DNA of 64,000 nucleotides from Aricia agestis (taxonomy: Eukaryota; Arthropoda; Insecta; Lepidoptera; Lycaenidae). Under the pieces are notes generated by a model. That model saw only the letters and a program-made list of their open reading frames with translations, ran no database searches and was not told the DNA's origin. The DNA is taken from contig NC_056408.1 in assembly GCF_905147365.1 (NCBI RefSeq), positions 1,302,001-1,366,000 on the forward strand. The letters are read 5' to 3'. The position numbers and the translations under genes are program-made. How positions within the stretch are numbered: position 1 is the stretch's first letter; the number at the start of each line of letters is the position of its first letter. Of this stretch, positions 34,421 through 46,154 are shown in pieces.

Positions 34421-34800
34421 TAACTGACTTCCGAAAAACGAGGAGGTTATATATTCGGCTGTAGATATATGTTTTTATTTTTTTATTTTTGTATGTTCGA
34501 CCACTACTCCGCCATTTGTGAACCGATTTTCAAAATCTTTGTTTTGTTATATTAGGTTTCACTCCAATTTGGTCCCATTTTCACAAAAGTGGTGATCTGA
34601 TGATGGGATCCATGAGTAATCGAGGGAACTCCTCAAAATTTATATGAAAATATATGGTGATTTTGGTTTTATGAGAAGCATCCTAAGCATATGCTACCAA
34701 AACGCAAGATTTTGCACCAAGATATACTATGGTTCCGAAGATACTAAGAGAACTCCGGATTCCTTATAGATATAAGTTTGGGGGTTTCGGCGCTGTTTAA
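34421..34800. repeat. Interspersed repeat with ttttaactgacttcc start
   Basis: Begins with ttttaactgacttccgaaaa and contains 'gtgaaccgattttcaaaatc' and 'gggatccatgagtaatcgag', blocks I know as part of widespread lepidopteran repeats. It ends in an A-rich tract at 34800. Not coding. Confidence 0.5.
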
Positions 34801-34849
34801 AAAAAATAATAATATAAAAAAAATGAAAAAATAAAATAAAAATGTTTAT

Positions 34850-35482
34850 TTCAGACCGGAGTCCATAAGTTGTTAGTAAATACAATAATCATTGTATTAC
34901 AAACTATGTTTGTACTCAGGAATTATATTATTAGTTAAAATATCTACGTGGCCTACCAGCAGCACTGGGCACGTAAACATGAATGTGCACCCAATGACGC
35001 ATGATTGGACACTATACTTTATCGCTTATCACCCTAAGAATGGTGTTGGTGTTTGCGCGAACTCTGCTCATCAAAGAAGCTACTCGCTTTCTTATAACGA
35101 CTTGAAAGCCATCAGTGTGAGTTTGAGCAAACATATTTGACGCGCTGCAGAATCGCGGAAGCCCCAACATCACTCTTAGTGCATTATTATATTGGACTCG
35201 GAGAGCGTTGTAAGCCCGCTGCGTGTAGTCAACCCACAGGTTGCACGTATACATAGATTGACAAAAAGCTCTGAAGAGAGTTAATTTAACTTCTTTACTA
35301 CATCGTGCAAATCTGCGGGCCAACATGTTACATCGGACTGCCATCGCCCTCCGTTCCCTTTCAATGTCACAGTCATCTTTCAAGTCCTCAGTCACCATAT
35401 GGCCAAGATACTTGAAAGACGACACCCTAGTAAGAGCCCCTCCATTTAGTTTTAAGAACTGAAAGCATATGCTACTATGCAA
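34850..35482 (-). pseudogene. Non-LTR retrotransposon fragment (C-terminal part after the RT core)
   Basis: The minus-strand frame from 35482 to 35012 encodes a region typical of the part that follows the reverse transcriptase active site in non-LTR elements: FKYLGHMVTED, then RRFARCSKEVKLTLF, then ALRVQYNNALRVMLGLPRF. A stop at 35012-35014 interrupts it, and the same frame goes on (CPIMRHWVH...) to a second stop near 34936, so the first stop is probably a mutation. The catalytic YxDD part and everything upstream are missing, so this is a 5'-truncated insertion. A 3' non-coding part with AATAAA on the minus strand follows to about 34850. Clade not assigned. Confidence 0.8.
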
Positions 35483-37029
35483 ATTACATTCGTCATCATC
35501 ATCACCACGACAGGGTCACCTACGACAGTATATATTAAGTCTATGGACCCCATAGACTGTCGCCAAAATTGAACATAACAAATTCACCAAAATTGAACAT
35601 AACAAATTCAACCTTACACGACACGAGCATTTTAAATAATTTATGAAGATTAGAAGATGTACTTATTTATTATATTATATTTATTTACACAAAGACTCTA
35701 AGATGTGTGACTGCTGTAGAGCAGTATTCAGTAGAAATTGTGCGGTACCTATATACTTATAATATTCTGATGAGTCAAGAGCTGTGATTGAACTATACCA
35801 AACTGATGTCTGATTTCACCACATTATAATATTATTATATATAGTAGAATAACTCCTCATAAACTGGAGTCTAAGGTAGTGGTGTAGTGCATGCTATATC
35901 CTCAAAAACTACCCGTGTAATGAGTTCTCAAAATGAGGTATCGACTAATTGATAGCGCCTGTACCCCCGCTATGGATCCCTGTGCTTGGCAGCGTTCCAG
36001 AATAATTACAATTATACTTCAAATTACAATAGAATGTGCAATATCGTCTATGAACAATTTGTTATTGCAATATCTGTTTAATAAAATTAAAGTCTTAGTA
36101 ATGAAAGAAAAGAAAAGATGATGTTTCTTCTTATACCTTTTTTTTTAACTTTGTCACTTATATTTGTATTTTAGCCTTTACGTCTCCCCTTTGTTTTTAG
36201 CTACATCTATAAATTAAGTTATTATAAGAATATTATGTGTAATTTGATTCAATTACTGCAATGATTATTTTAATCGAAAAGGTGAATGCTCCCAAGGAAC
36301 TGAATAAATATTAAATTATAAATAATGAATATTGAATATACTTCATTAATAATTTTACAAACAACGCAAACAGTCATTTATGTAGAAAATAAATAGCCCT
36401 GATAATGTTAGGGGAACGAAATAATAATAATAATAAAAAAACGGTCATTTATGTCTAACGTATCAACTTTATATTATAAAATATTTCTTTCCATCACTCT
36501 GTTTAATTAATAAAAGATTTACGCAGCCCACTATCTTAATTTGATGTGACTTCTGAGCACACCTTGTCTAGTTATTCGGTGTGCAAACATTTTTATTACT
36601 TTAGGTGTTAAAAAAGTATTTTTGAGAACTAAAACCAAATTAATCAGTGATTTTACCGAACTCATAGTTTTAATAGCTCCTGATCCACTCAAAGTCGAGA
36701 CTTTATTAAAGCTAGCACTTTTATAATGCGAGTAATTTTATTTGAAGCGTCGTCGTCGGCGGCGGCGGCGGCGCCAATTGCATTACCTACAGCGGAAATG
36801 ACGTCACAATTCGACAATTCCGACAATAAAGTGGGATTGGATTTGTTCCGCGTTAGACTATTTAAAGTAGTTATAATTGTTAGAAAATATTAAATTATCA
36901 TGGGTAGAAAAGTTTTTGATTTGCCACCAGGGGGTAGAACCTCACACGAAGGGTCACTTCTGGGCTCATGTTTTCTGAAACTGTCAATAAGAATTTTCCG
37001 ATACTTTTCTATTTACCACCCGCCACCAG
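35483..37029. other. Long stretch without recognised features
   Basis: Contains short direct repeats (acaaattcaccaaaattgaac near 35560-35610, in part), an AAT tract at 36422-36437 and a CGT/CGG triplet run at 36746-36772. No gene recognised. Confidence 0.4.
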
Positions 37030-37110
37030 GCAGAGCTATGTAGCAATAGGATCTATCGTGTCAATCATCGTGTCGAATAGCTATCAAAATATGTCACGAA
37101 GTCTAAAACC
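37030..37110. repeat. Fragment resembling MITE family K interior
   Basis: The order 'gctatgtagc', 'atcgtgtcaa', 'tatgtcacgaag' matches the inner part of the element at 8719-8949 with divergence. Termini not found. Confidence 0.35.
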
Positions 37111-37703
37111 TTAATTGCTATAAAATGCTACGTCGCGTAGCATCTTTCGTAGCACCCATGAACATTAGAAATATGCTAATATTTTGAAAATCAGGTGGAT
37201 TATAAGTCTTCTCTAACTTACAATAATTATTTTCAAATATTTCTCCTATAGTATTGTTTAACATAATTATTACTCAGTATCAGAAAATATGAATGATGAA
37301 AATTCCTTTTAAAAATGATCGTAGCACGCCACTGTAACTAGCGACAGAGGGAACACGACCAATAAATGCTTTGTTCATTAAAACTGCGCTTTAATAAAAA
37401 TTCTCAGATGGGAATAAAAACACACAGCAATTTAAAAAAGTTATTTACAAACATCAAAGGCCGTGCGCGAGGTAAAAGGTTTTTAGTCTAGCCCCGCGAT
37501 TGTTGGGGTCCGTGTTCCGCTACATGTATGCTTCTAATTGCGTTTAGGGCTTGTGCGGGTTTGGGTTGAATATCATGTTGTCCCTCACATAAATATGAAG
37601 AACAAGAGAGATAAGACTATTTACGTGGAGTAGGTGCAGTTTCCCAAGGTTCACTTTGAAAAGACTGACATGCCAGCGGATACTTTCAACAATAATCCAC
37701 ACT

Positions 37704-37920
37704 TCCATACTTACTATTATAAATGCGAAAGTGTCGTGCTGTCTGTCTGTCTGTCTGCTACCTCTTCACGCTCGAACCGCTAAACCGATTTTGCTGAAAT
37801 TTGCCATGGAGATACTTTGAGTCCCGAGAAAGGATATAGGGTAGTTTTTATCCCGGAAAAATTTACGGTTCCCCCGCGATAAACAATTTTGGCGCAACGA
37901 AGTTCCGGGCGTCATGTAGT
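37704..37920 (-). repeat. Interspersed repeat family C, minus-strand copy
   Basis: From the tail (ccatacttactattataaa) through gtctgtctgtctgtctg, 'ctttgagtcccgagaaagg', 'ggttcccccgcgataaac' to 'ttggcgcaacgaagtt'. A nearly full copy. Confidence 0.75.
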
Positions 37921-40659
37921 TGTGTTATAAGTTATAGGGTCAGTCTGTCTGTAACATACTAAATCCGGAACGAGTGAAATTATTTTGAATATTTTTTCTT
38001 CTTTTTCAATATCGGCTTTTACACAAGTAAATAAGTTTTTTCTCTTATGATCTAAATAAAACTATTTACTATCAAGATACTTCACGCTTTAAGAGTTTTT
38101 CTAACTACGGAACCCCGCACGTCTCACACTTGTCCGTCTGGTTTATTTACGCGTTTCATTTTAATTAGATGTAGTTTAATCTCAAAGGATAATATTTGTT
38201 CTTTATTTTTAATTACAAATGTGTTCAAGCCAAGTGCAAATTTACAAAGAGAAAAAATACATTCGTTCGTTTATTATCTGTATTCTGTGAATATAGTCTT
38301 GGAGATAGTGAATCCGTATTCCGTGCAACCCATTATATTATATTTTACGTTCCTAGGAGTATGTCTAGAATTAAAATTAAAGAAAACATTTATGATAATT
38401 AGTAACTATTTCCATCCGTACCTACTGTTTTTATCACTTTGTGTTTAATAACTTACCCAATTATTCAACAGAAAGTGATAAATATAATAAAAGAATGTAT
38501 ATTAAAAAAATATAAAAACCCAATACTAGCGTTGCCAAAGTTTTTATTTCGTTTAAACGGTTCGAAATCCAGTGGCGTATTCAGTCCTGCCCGAGTTCGC
38601 GGATAAGTTTTAATGGGCCCCACAGGGCACGTGGCTGGACACACTCCAAAACTACTCAACTCACCAGCTCTCACTCAACTATCACACATAATATTATAGT
38701 ACTAATAATTATAATTGTTATCACTGTATAGATGCTGATTCAGAGTAATAAATAATGCAGTTGTAACTTGTAGTGGACCAAAAAGCAACAATCCTGAATC
38801 GCGCTATTAAAGTTTTTGAGATCGGCGCGACACATTTGTACATATTAATTACGTCAGAGCAATGAGCATTCCAATTACTTATGATATTATGTTTGTATAC
38901 ATTTCATTTTTATAGAGCACGTTAACGTTGATTGGATTAGAACGATGTATTGAAGCAAAGTTTATTTTGTGCCAAAAAATTTTATGATCATGTAAATTTT
39001 AATATTTTCTCATGTAGCAACACTTAATTTAAATTCATGAGGTTCTCCTGCGGCTTTATTATTTTTCGAAGGCTCCAGCTCATAATTCGTATAAGATATA
39101 ATGTATGTTTGGGGTTTGCGGTTGCGGGCGCCACGCCTACCGTGATTAATAGTGAATACGACACTGTTGACCTTTGGACCTTTGTGACAATTGACAACAT
39201 TTCATTTAATTAATCATCAAAAATAAAAAATTCAATTTCTTTGTTTTTATTTCCGAAGTCCTAAAAAAAATTACAGATTTTTTAATCATTAATTTCCGAG
39301 AAAAAAAATTAGAACGAAAAATCCACTTGTGACGTCATTGGTACGGCAGAATACGATACGATACACACCTTTGCTTATAGGAACGAAAATAATGCAGATC
39401 TAAACACAATAACAAATTCAATAACCTCAAAGTAAAGTACCACAAAGTGACACAGTACTGACAGTTTTTTTAAGAAATCAGATATGACGTGCAAAGGTAT
39501 TTTGTTGTTCAACCGTACCAATGACGTCATTTGGCGCTTAAGTCATTTTAGAATGATCAGAATTAAAAACCAAGTTTTACAAATGAAAATGACCACATTT
39601 TCAAAAATAAAATATGGGTCTCCAAATTTAACTGCTACTTTTATATTTCGTCATAAAACAAGTACAAATAATATTTGAAATGTTGTAGGCTTAGATGTTT
39701 TTAAACATAAACATGGTTTATTTTAGGCCGAAAAATTGACAATTATAAAAATAAGGGCAGATTTTTGAAGGGGTCAAACCTGATAACGCTGTCATAGGAT
39801 ATCCAATTTGTCGAGTCAGCTAGGGCCAGGGCCCGAGGTGTCGGTGGCCCTTAGCGGCCTCCAAAATATTACCGAATCATAATTTTTATAACGATTTTAA
39901 CGAGCCGTCCCTAAAAAAGGGTTCCTGACTGGGCGGCATCAGCATCACTGTGGGACCTCATTACAAGTTTATTTTAGAGGCTTTTCATGATATTTATCTG
40001 TCACTGTCATTGCAAAGCTGTATCATACACAAACGCAGACGTTCGAACATGGGCAATATTAAACGAATACTGCACGTTCTTAATTGCTTGTGTATGTCTA
40101 ACATTGGTCAACGTAGAAGTTCACATTAGATTTAAAATTCAGCCAACAGTGTTTTAGATAGAAGAAACTGGGATTAATCCAGCCAATATAAGCCAATAAA
40201 TATTAATAAGTAAATAACTTTTAGAGTAACTCTCTAGAGCCCTCGTGTTGTCCAATAAAACTTATCGCTTTTAAGGTCAACTTACATTTTGGATAATCCC
40301 CAAGACCAAAGAGTAAACCCTAAGCTTGCAGTAAGCCCTAATGGGTTCGTATAATGACGTATGCATTAGCTGGCGTCGATAAACACAATCTAGCGAAACT
40401 TTCAAATGGAGTTTTTGCATCTCAATAGTTTACTTGCGATATTGCTGTTTAAGTGCTTTTTAAGTGATACTTTCCCCCGAGCTGCGAGAGAATTATTTAG
40501 TTTTACTTTGTCTAGTAAAAGTAATTTGGTTTGTAAATGATAATATTTAAATAATTACTTAAACGTAGTAGATTAGGGCGAGGCTACGGTCGTAACCGCA
40601 AGTATCAATATTTTGTTTGTGACTCGTCTCGTAGTTAGGGCCAATGTTTGTAATAACTA
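37921..40659. other. Long stretch without recognised features
   Basis: About 2.7 kb of AT-rich DNA. Small frames (38196-38448, 39484-39678) show no family or good composition. No gene or repeat recognised. Confidence 0.4.
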
Positions 40660-40819
40660 GGTAACGTCCGCCGCACTGTGCACCAAAATTATTTTATCGC
40701 GTGGGAACCGTACATTTTTCCGAAATAAAAAGTATCCTGTCCTTTCCCGGGACTGAAAGTATCTACATACCAAATTTCAGCAATACGGTCCAGCGGTTTT
40801 TGCGTAAAGAGGTAACATA
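40660..40819 (+). repeat. Family C repeat, 5' part (split by SINE E)
   Basis: Contains 'gcgtgggaaccgtacattt', 'cctttcccgggact' and cagcggtttttgcgtaaagagg, in part. The copy stops at aacata (40814-40819), which recurs at 41177-41182 beyond the SINE. Confidence 0.8.
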
Positions 40820-41176
40820 TATAACTCCCACACCGGTTTCGGTGACGGTGGCCGGTTTTATTGAAACCAAGCCAGTTGCGCAGGAGTAATTTTATAGTGC
40901 CCAAGTGTGTGCGCGTACACAAGAGCACTCTCTATTCCTTTACTCTCATAGCCCAATGGGACGGACGACCGACACGACTGGCGAGAGATCAGGCGCAGGC
41001 CCGACTTTTTATATGCCCATCCGACGCATGGATTATCTTACTTGTTAGACAATCAGGTGATTAGCCTACACTCTCTTAACTAAGCTTGAAAATAACATGT
41101 TTCCAACGCGGGAATCGAACCCACGACCTCCGAGTCAAGAGCCGCGCTCTAAATCACTGGACCACGGAGACGTTAC
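40820..41176 (-). repeat. tRNA-derived SINE family E inserted in family C
   Basis: Minus-strand full copy. The plus strand shows the inverted 3' end 'ctcccacaccggtttcgg' and, at the other end, the inverted tRNA head with B box GGAATCGAACC (complement). AACATA on both sides (40814-40819, 41177-41182) is a likely target duplication and dates this SINE after the family C copy. Confidence 0.88.
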
Positions 41177-41235
41177 AACATACAGACAAACGGACAGAGA
41201 AACATACAAACACACTTTCGCATTGAAATATGGAA
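41177..41235 (+). repeat. Family C repeat, 3' part
   Basis: Resumes with 'acatacagacaaacggacag', then the cacactttcgcattgaaatatgg-type tail. Completes the copy that starts at 40660. Confidence 0.75.
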
Positions 41236-41681
41236 GTTATATTATGCATATCCATGCTAACATTTTTAAAGTTGAGTATTTCTTTAGCTTAAATTATTAT
41301 ATAACTATAGATTGAAAGCACAATCACAACAAAATGTTGGTAGTACTATCCTAAAACTTAACACAATATAATATTATTCGATAGAAAAAACAGCAATTTA
41401 TGTATCCTTAAATTTTGGAATATTTTTCGATATAAAAGAAATATATAAATATTAATGGCGCGTCGGAAATGGTTTGAGGAGGATTTTCCTTTCAACAGGG
41501 TTTTCAGCTCCGAAAAAGAATTTTATTTTAGTTTTTTTGCATTTGTAAAAAAATTGTCAATATGAAATCCAATACTTCTTTGCGACTAATGATAAAACCT
41601 AAAAAAATGCAGCATTTTTATTTGTACTTAATTACATACCTACTTTATGTTTGTAGGCTATGAAAAGATATAATATAATAT
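41236..41681. other. Stretch without recognised features
   Basis: AT-rich; nothing recognised. Confidence 0.4.
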
Positions 41682-42686
41682 GAGGATGAGGAGATTTGCC
41701 AGGGGAAGCATTTGCTCTACGAGACGCTCGGCCAGAGCGCGAATATACCATCGCGACGGAGGGATGGAACAGAAAGAAGCGTGCAGGATATAATACCCTT
41801 GCTGAAGCAGACGGATCCGGATGAGGTTCCGGCTTTTGTGGCGAAAAAACTGCACAAGCTGCCGCTTGTGACGCTGGACCACGTCGACGTCGTCACCGTC
41901 TTAAAGGACATCAGATTCCTGAAAGAGGCCGAAGTTCGAGGTAGACTGCAAGCAAGAGTCTACGATCAGCAATCTACGTAGTGAATTATCACAATTAAAG
42001 AGTGGTAATTCAATATGTAGGTCACCTAATGCCGCGTTCGTCACTCGCCGACGTGGTGCACAGGCGATCACGTTCAGCCCGTCAGCACTTTCAGACGGGT
42101 CAATGCACAAGCACGTCATCGCCACCACCGCCGCTGCCCCCGCCGCCCGCTCCCCGCCTGCAACGGAGCCGCGGCCGAACTACGCAAGTGTCGCCGCTTG
42201 CTACCCGCCTCCTCCCCCGCGTTCCAAAAACAAAGGAAAAAGGAAGCCCCTGCAAAGGAATGTCCTCCCTCCGAAAAGTGCGATGATGACGGGTTTATAA
42301 GAGTGGAGAGGAAGAAGAAGAAACTCGTCATCCGCAACCATCGCGGCACCGCACCCGAAGGACCCGAGCAGCTGTTGCGGCGTGAGACTCTCGCAACACC
42401 GCTGTACGTATCCAGGCTGCACTGGTCCACGACGGTCGAGCAGGTCGTGGACTACATCAGGAGCAACACCCACTTCGTCTTGAGGGTTGAGCGCTTGGAG
42501 TCCTGCCACAAAGTGAATTTTAGCTCCTTTGTGGAGAGAGTCCCGACGCACCATCTACCGACCTTCAAGTTTTTTCAAGGAGGAGTTCTGGCCGATTGGA
42601 GTCGTCTACAGGAGGTTCCGAGAACGACTTCTGAACACGTCGCGCCCCACGTCGCAGACAATACGTGTTTAGTGTTTAAGTGTTAG
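41682..42686 (+). pseudogene. LINE ORF1-type protein, frameshifted remnant
   Basis: A GC-rich island in AT-rich DNA that keeps coding character in three frames in turn. First part (41682 to about 41970): RRRDGTERSVQDII, then PAFVAKKLHKLP and DHVDVVTVLKDI, a domain I know from ORF1 (gag-like) proteins of lepidopteran LINEs. Second part, after a frame change near 41965: FVTRRRGAQAITFSPSALSD and a proline-rich stretch. Third part, after a change near 42250: FIRVERKKKKLVI, then TPLYVSRLHWSTTVEQVVDYI and NFSSFVERVPTHHLP. A further shift near 42575 alters the last 35 or so residues. The role in life would be RNA binding or chaperoning in the element's ribonucleoprotein. The N-terminus and the ORF2 reverse transcriptase are absent. 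Some databases give such proteins misleading host-gene names. Confidence 0.75.
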
Positions 42687-42920
42687 TTTTTAGTATAATT
42701 ATATGGCTGCTGTTAAGCGTTAGTGTTTCATTCCACATAAAATCGGTTTTTGAGTTAATAATGCAGTTTTGTTCTTTATAACATAAGGTTTACGACAGTG
42801 AAATCCATTTTTTTGTAAACCAACTGTAGCATATTCTAGAGTACAAAAATGGTTAATGTTTATTCCTGTAAGTGAGGTTTTGTATATAGCATTTATGTAC
42901 TATGTTTCTAAAATGATTTG

Positions 42921-43140
42921 TGCTTAAACCACTGAACCGATTTTGATAAAATTTTGTATGCAGATACTTTGAATCAATTAAAATGACATTAGATATTTTT
43001 TTCCCGGAAAATGTACAGTTGCCGGGCAGTAAACGAAAATGAATTTGGCTTATGATATTAATATAGATTACATGTAGATATTACGTAAGGTTTTGGAGAA
43101 GGACATAGGATAATAAATTTTATCATGGAAAATGTTCGGT
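42921..43140 (-). repeat. Family C-like repeat, diverged
   Basis: Minus-strand copy with 'actgaaccgattttgataaa' and 'cagatactttgaatcaatt' (plus strand). A second, partly overlapping unit ('ggagaaggacataggataat') lies at about 43095-43140, directly beside the RTE-type coding remnant. Confidence 0.6.
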
Positions 43141-43141
43141 T

Positions 43142-44870
43142 TTTCTCGGTTTTAAACCCCGAGTTGGGACTTTTGTAAATCGGTCAATGACCAAGTTTGC
43201 GCACCGTAGGTTAGGACGGGCAGAATACACATGTCGACGAGCCTGCCCTTCAGGGAGATTGGTAGCTCTCCCTTCATCAGCTTCTTCATGGACCAGTAGC
43301 TCTTCCAGGCGTTTTCAATTCGGTGATCAATTTCCTTTCCTGGTCTATTGTCAAAAGAAACTAACTGGCCCAAGTAGATATATTCGTCGACATAGTATAT
43401 TTCTTGCTCGTCCAACATGACCCTACGTCTCGTGCTGTTGGTCATCAGTTGTGTTTTGGACCTGTTCATTGTAAGTCCCACCTCGAGGCTTGCAGTGCTG
43501 AGGTCTTGGAGCATAACTTGGAGATCTGCGGCTGTAGGAGTGAAAAGGACTATGTCGTCGGCAATACGGAGATTGGTTAGCCTTTTCTTATTAATTTCGA
43601 TGCCCTTCTCTGACCACTGGCTATCCAGTTTTCGGAAAATTTCGGAGAAAGTGGGTCTCCCTGTTTCACTCCTTTAAGAATTTTGAACTTAGGACCGGTG
43701 GTACTAAGTTTAATGTCGGCGGTGCTATTATCATAGATTATTTGGAGAAGCTCTATATATGTAGGGTCTATTTTTTGGTTGTTTAAAGATGAAAAAATTG
43801 CGGAATGTTTTATACTGTCAAATGCTTTAGTAAAATCTACAAAGGCTAAATAAAGGGGTTTATTGAATTCAATGTGTTTTTCTAGAAGTTGGTTAATAGT
43901 CTGAAGGTGATCAGAAGTTATGACGGAATCCGGCTTGCTCTGCTGGCTGTTGTATATCAAATTTGTGGTCAATGCGGTTTAATATTATTTTAATAAATGT
44001 TTTATACAGATGGGAAATTAGACTGACTGGTCGATAGTTGCTTATACTACTTTTGTCTCCTTTTTTATGAAGCAGTACTATATTAGAATGACACATCTTG
44101 CTTGGAAGTTTACCGGATTTAAGTATTGAGTTAAAAAATTTCGTTAAATGTGGTAGTAAAATAGGTGACCCGATTTTAAGTACTTCAGTAGTTATGCCAT
44201 CCTCTCCAGGGCTTCGATTGTAGGGCATATCACGTAAAGCCTTACTTACTTCTTCTTCTGTGATACTTGGAATTGATTCTGAGCACACATATTTCAGGTT
44301 TTTGTTTTCGGGCAATGTATTATCATAGTAAAGTGATTTGTAAAAATTGGTGGCAATGCTCATTATCTTATCTCGGCTATTATATTTTCTACCCTCCTCG
44401 TCCTTCAGGCTGTTAATCCACGACTTACCTTTTGTGATACCTTGCTTGAGAATTCTTAGTGATGAGTTTTTTTCTAATGCTATTTTGACAAAATGTGTGT
44501 TAAGATCTCTTATGTCTTTTCTAATACTGCGTTTTACCTTTTTGTCTATTTCTCTGTATTCTCTTGTGCCAATATTATATTCTTTTCTTTTGTCTATTAA
44601 AGCTATGGTGTGGGTTGATAATTTATGTTTTTGTTCTTTGTAACCTGAATGGCAATTTTTTGATAAATTTTGTACTATTATGAATTTCGGAGACGATTCC
44701 GTTGTATTGAGCTTCTGTATCTAATTCATCTAGTTTCAAGGTATCAAAACGATTGGAAAGTTCAATTTTGAATTGTTCTGAATTTGTGATGAGGGTTTCT
44801 TTTGAATGATGAGGCATATTTTTCTTTAATTGCTTGGCTCGATGAATTTTAAAATTAAATTTGAGTTTGC
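43142..44870 (-). pseudogene. RTE-type LINE remnant: endonuclease linker plus reverse transcriptase
   Basis: Minus-strand coding remnant in at least four frame-shifted pieces. From the 5' side: a linker (MPHHSKETLITNSEQFKIEL, 44817-44623); then, after a shift near 44630, helices leading to RSPGEDGITTEVLKIG and NYRPVSLIS (44363-43911); then AFVDFTKAFDSI and GVKQGDPLSPK (43972 to about 43640); then, after another shift, LRIADDIVLF with the catalytic ADD; and DEYIYLGQLVSFDN to LTYGAQTWSLT (43514-43152). The motif set and spacing fit the RTE clade of non-LTR elements. The upstream endonuclease and the extreme 3' end are missing. Dead copy, 5'-truncated near 44870. Confidence 0.85.
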
Positions 44871-44953
44871 AATTAAATTAATAATTTAATTAGACTAACG
44901 AGTATTTCAATAATTATGCCCAATGTCCAATGCTGGTAATTATAATAAATAAA

Positions 44954-45172
44954 AACCGGCCAAGTGCGAGGTTAATTTCTATGAAATAAAAAGGTTTTTG
45001 ATTTATTTTTATATTTCAGTTGATTTAATGAAAGGTAAATTAAGGTTTACCATTTATGACGTATAAAAAAAAAGTACTTGCTAGATCTCGTTCAAATCAA
45101 TTTTCGTTGGTAGTTTTTATAGTAATGAACATCATATATTTCTTTTAGAATTATCTTGCCCCTACTTTAGAA
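44954..45172 (+). repeat. Lepidopteran 'ccggccaagtgcgag' repeat, 5' part (split copy)
   Basis: Starts aaaaccggccaagtgcgagg and goes through 'agttgatttaatgaaaggta' and 'tagatctcgttcaaatcaat'. I know this long non-coding repeat as widespread in Lepidoptera. It breaks at 45172 and resumes at 46276; the 12 bp at the break occur on both sides. Confidence 0.8.
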
Positions 45173-45242
45173 CACTAATAAAACACACTTTTCTTGCACT
45201 TTTTCCACTATATTAAGATATTATTATAACTTTTAACAAATA

Positions 45243-45278
45243 ACACGACCGGCTTCGAAATTATTCATCATCAGGTGT
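45243..45278 (-). ncRNA. Hammerhead-type motif, left arm
   Basis: On the minus strand: ACAC, CUGAUGA, UGAAUAAUUUC (3-bp stem II plus one unpaired U), GAAG, CCGGUC, GUGU. ACAC and GUGU pair as stem I. It differs from the right-arm copy by G in place of A just after GAA, giving a G-U instead of an A-U closing pair at stem III. Activity may be reduced. Confidence 0.65.
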
Positions 45279-46118
45279 AAGTTTAACGTCGGTACTTTTA
45301 AAAAATTAAATATTATCAAAACAAACATTAGGGTTGTCAGCATCGTGGTACTTTTTACAATTTGGTAGAATTTTTATTCCAAATAAGACTATTTTCTACT
45401 AATGTTAAATTAATATTTAGTTGGATTTACCCATTTTTTATATTAATAAATTAATAATGTTGTGCTGGTAATGTCACATATACAGATTTCAGAGCCTAAA
45501 ATTAAGTAATAATTGTTACATTTCTAAAATTATTATAATTAAAATAATTATGTCACAAAATTTCTCTAAAAATTATTAAATGTCAAATAAATTAATATAA
45601 ACAATGTCAAACTAACAATAATAAAACTTAATAAGACGATACAATTGTCTAATTACATCACCAATAATTTAATTGAATTGTCCATAATATTAAAATTATA
45701 AAAATTAATATCTATATGAATGTCAAATAAATTAAACTAAATTAAATCATGTCAATAAATAAAATATAATGTCCATAAAATTATATAAAAATAAATATCA
45801 TGTCAATAAATTAAATTAGCGGTGAAATGTAAATTGAAAGTAATGTATAAGTAATAATAGTTTAAATATCCTGTAATAAAATTGAATTTTTAAAGGCATG
45901 TTTGGTCGTTTCGTCGTTCGTGACATTACCAGCACAACATTATTAATTTATCAATATAAAAAATGGGTAAATCCAACTAAATATTAATTTAACATTAGTA
46001 GAAAATAGTCTTATTTGGAATAAAAATTCTACCAAATTGTAAAAAGTACCACGATGCTGACAACCCTAATGTTTGTTTTGATAATATTTAATTTTTTAAA
46101 AGTACCGACGTTAAACTT

Positions 46119-46154
46119 ACACCTGATGATGAATAATTTCGAAACCGGTCGTGT
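46119..46154 (+). ncRNA. Hammerhead-type motif, right arm (intact core boxes)
   Basis: ACAC (46119-46122), CUGAUGA (46123-46129), a stem-loop UGAAUAAUUUC, GAAA (46141-46144), a minimal stem III in CCGGU, and the GUC cleavage triplet ending at 46150, then GUGU. Stem I is ACAC/GUGU (4 bp). All three conserved hammerhead boxes are present in the right order within 36 nt. Stem II is only 3 bp and one U is extra after CUGAUGA. Such minimal hammerheads often work best as dimers. Predicted cut after 46150. Confidence 0.75.

Noticed and set aside
34600..34635. Fifth hammerhead-like start, CUGAUGAUGGG
   Set aside because: The CUGAUGA box is present but no GAAA or GUC follows at a suitable distance. 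It is part of a common repeat.
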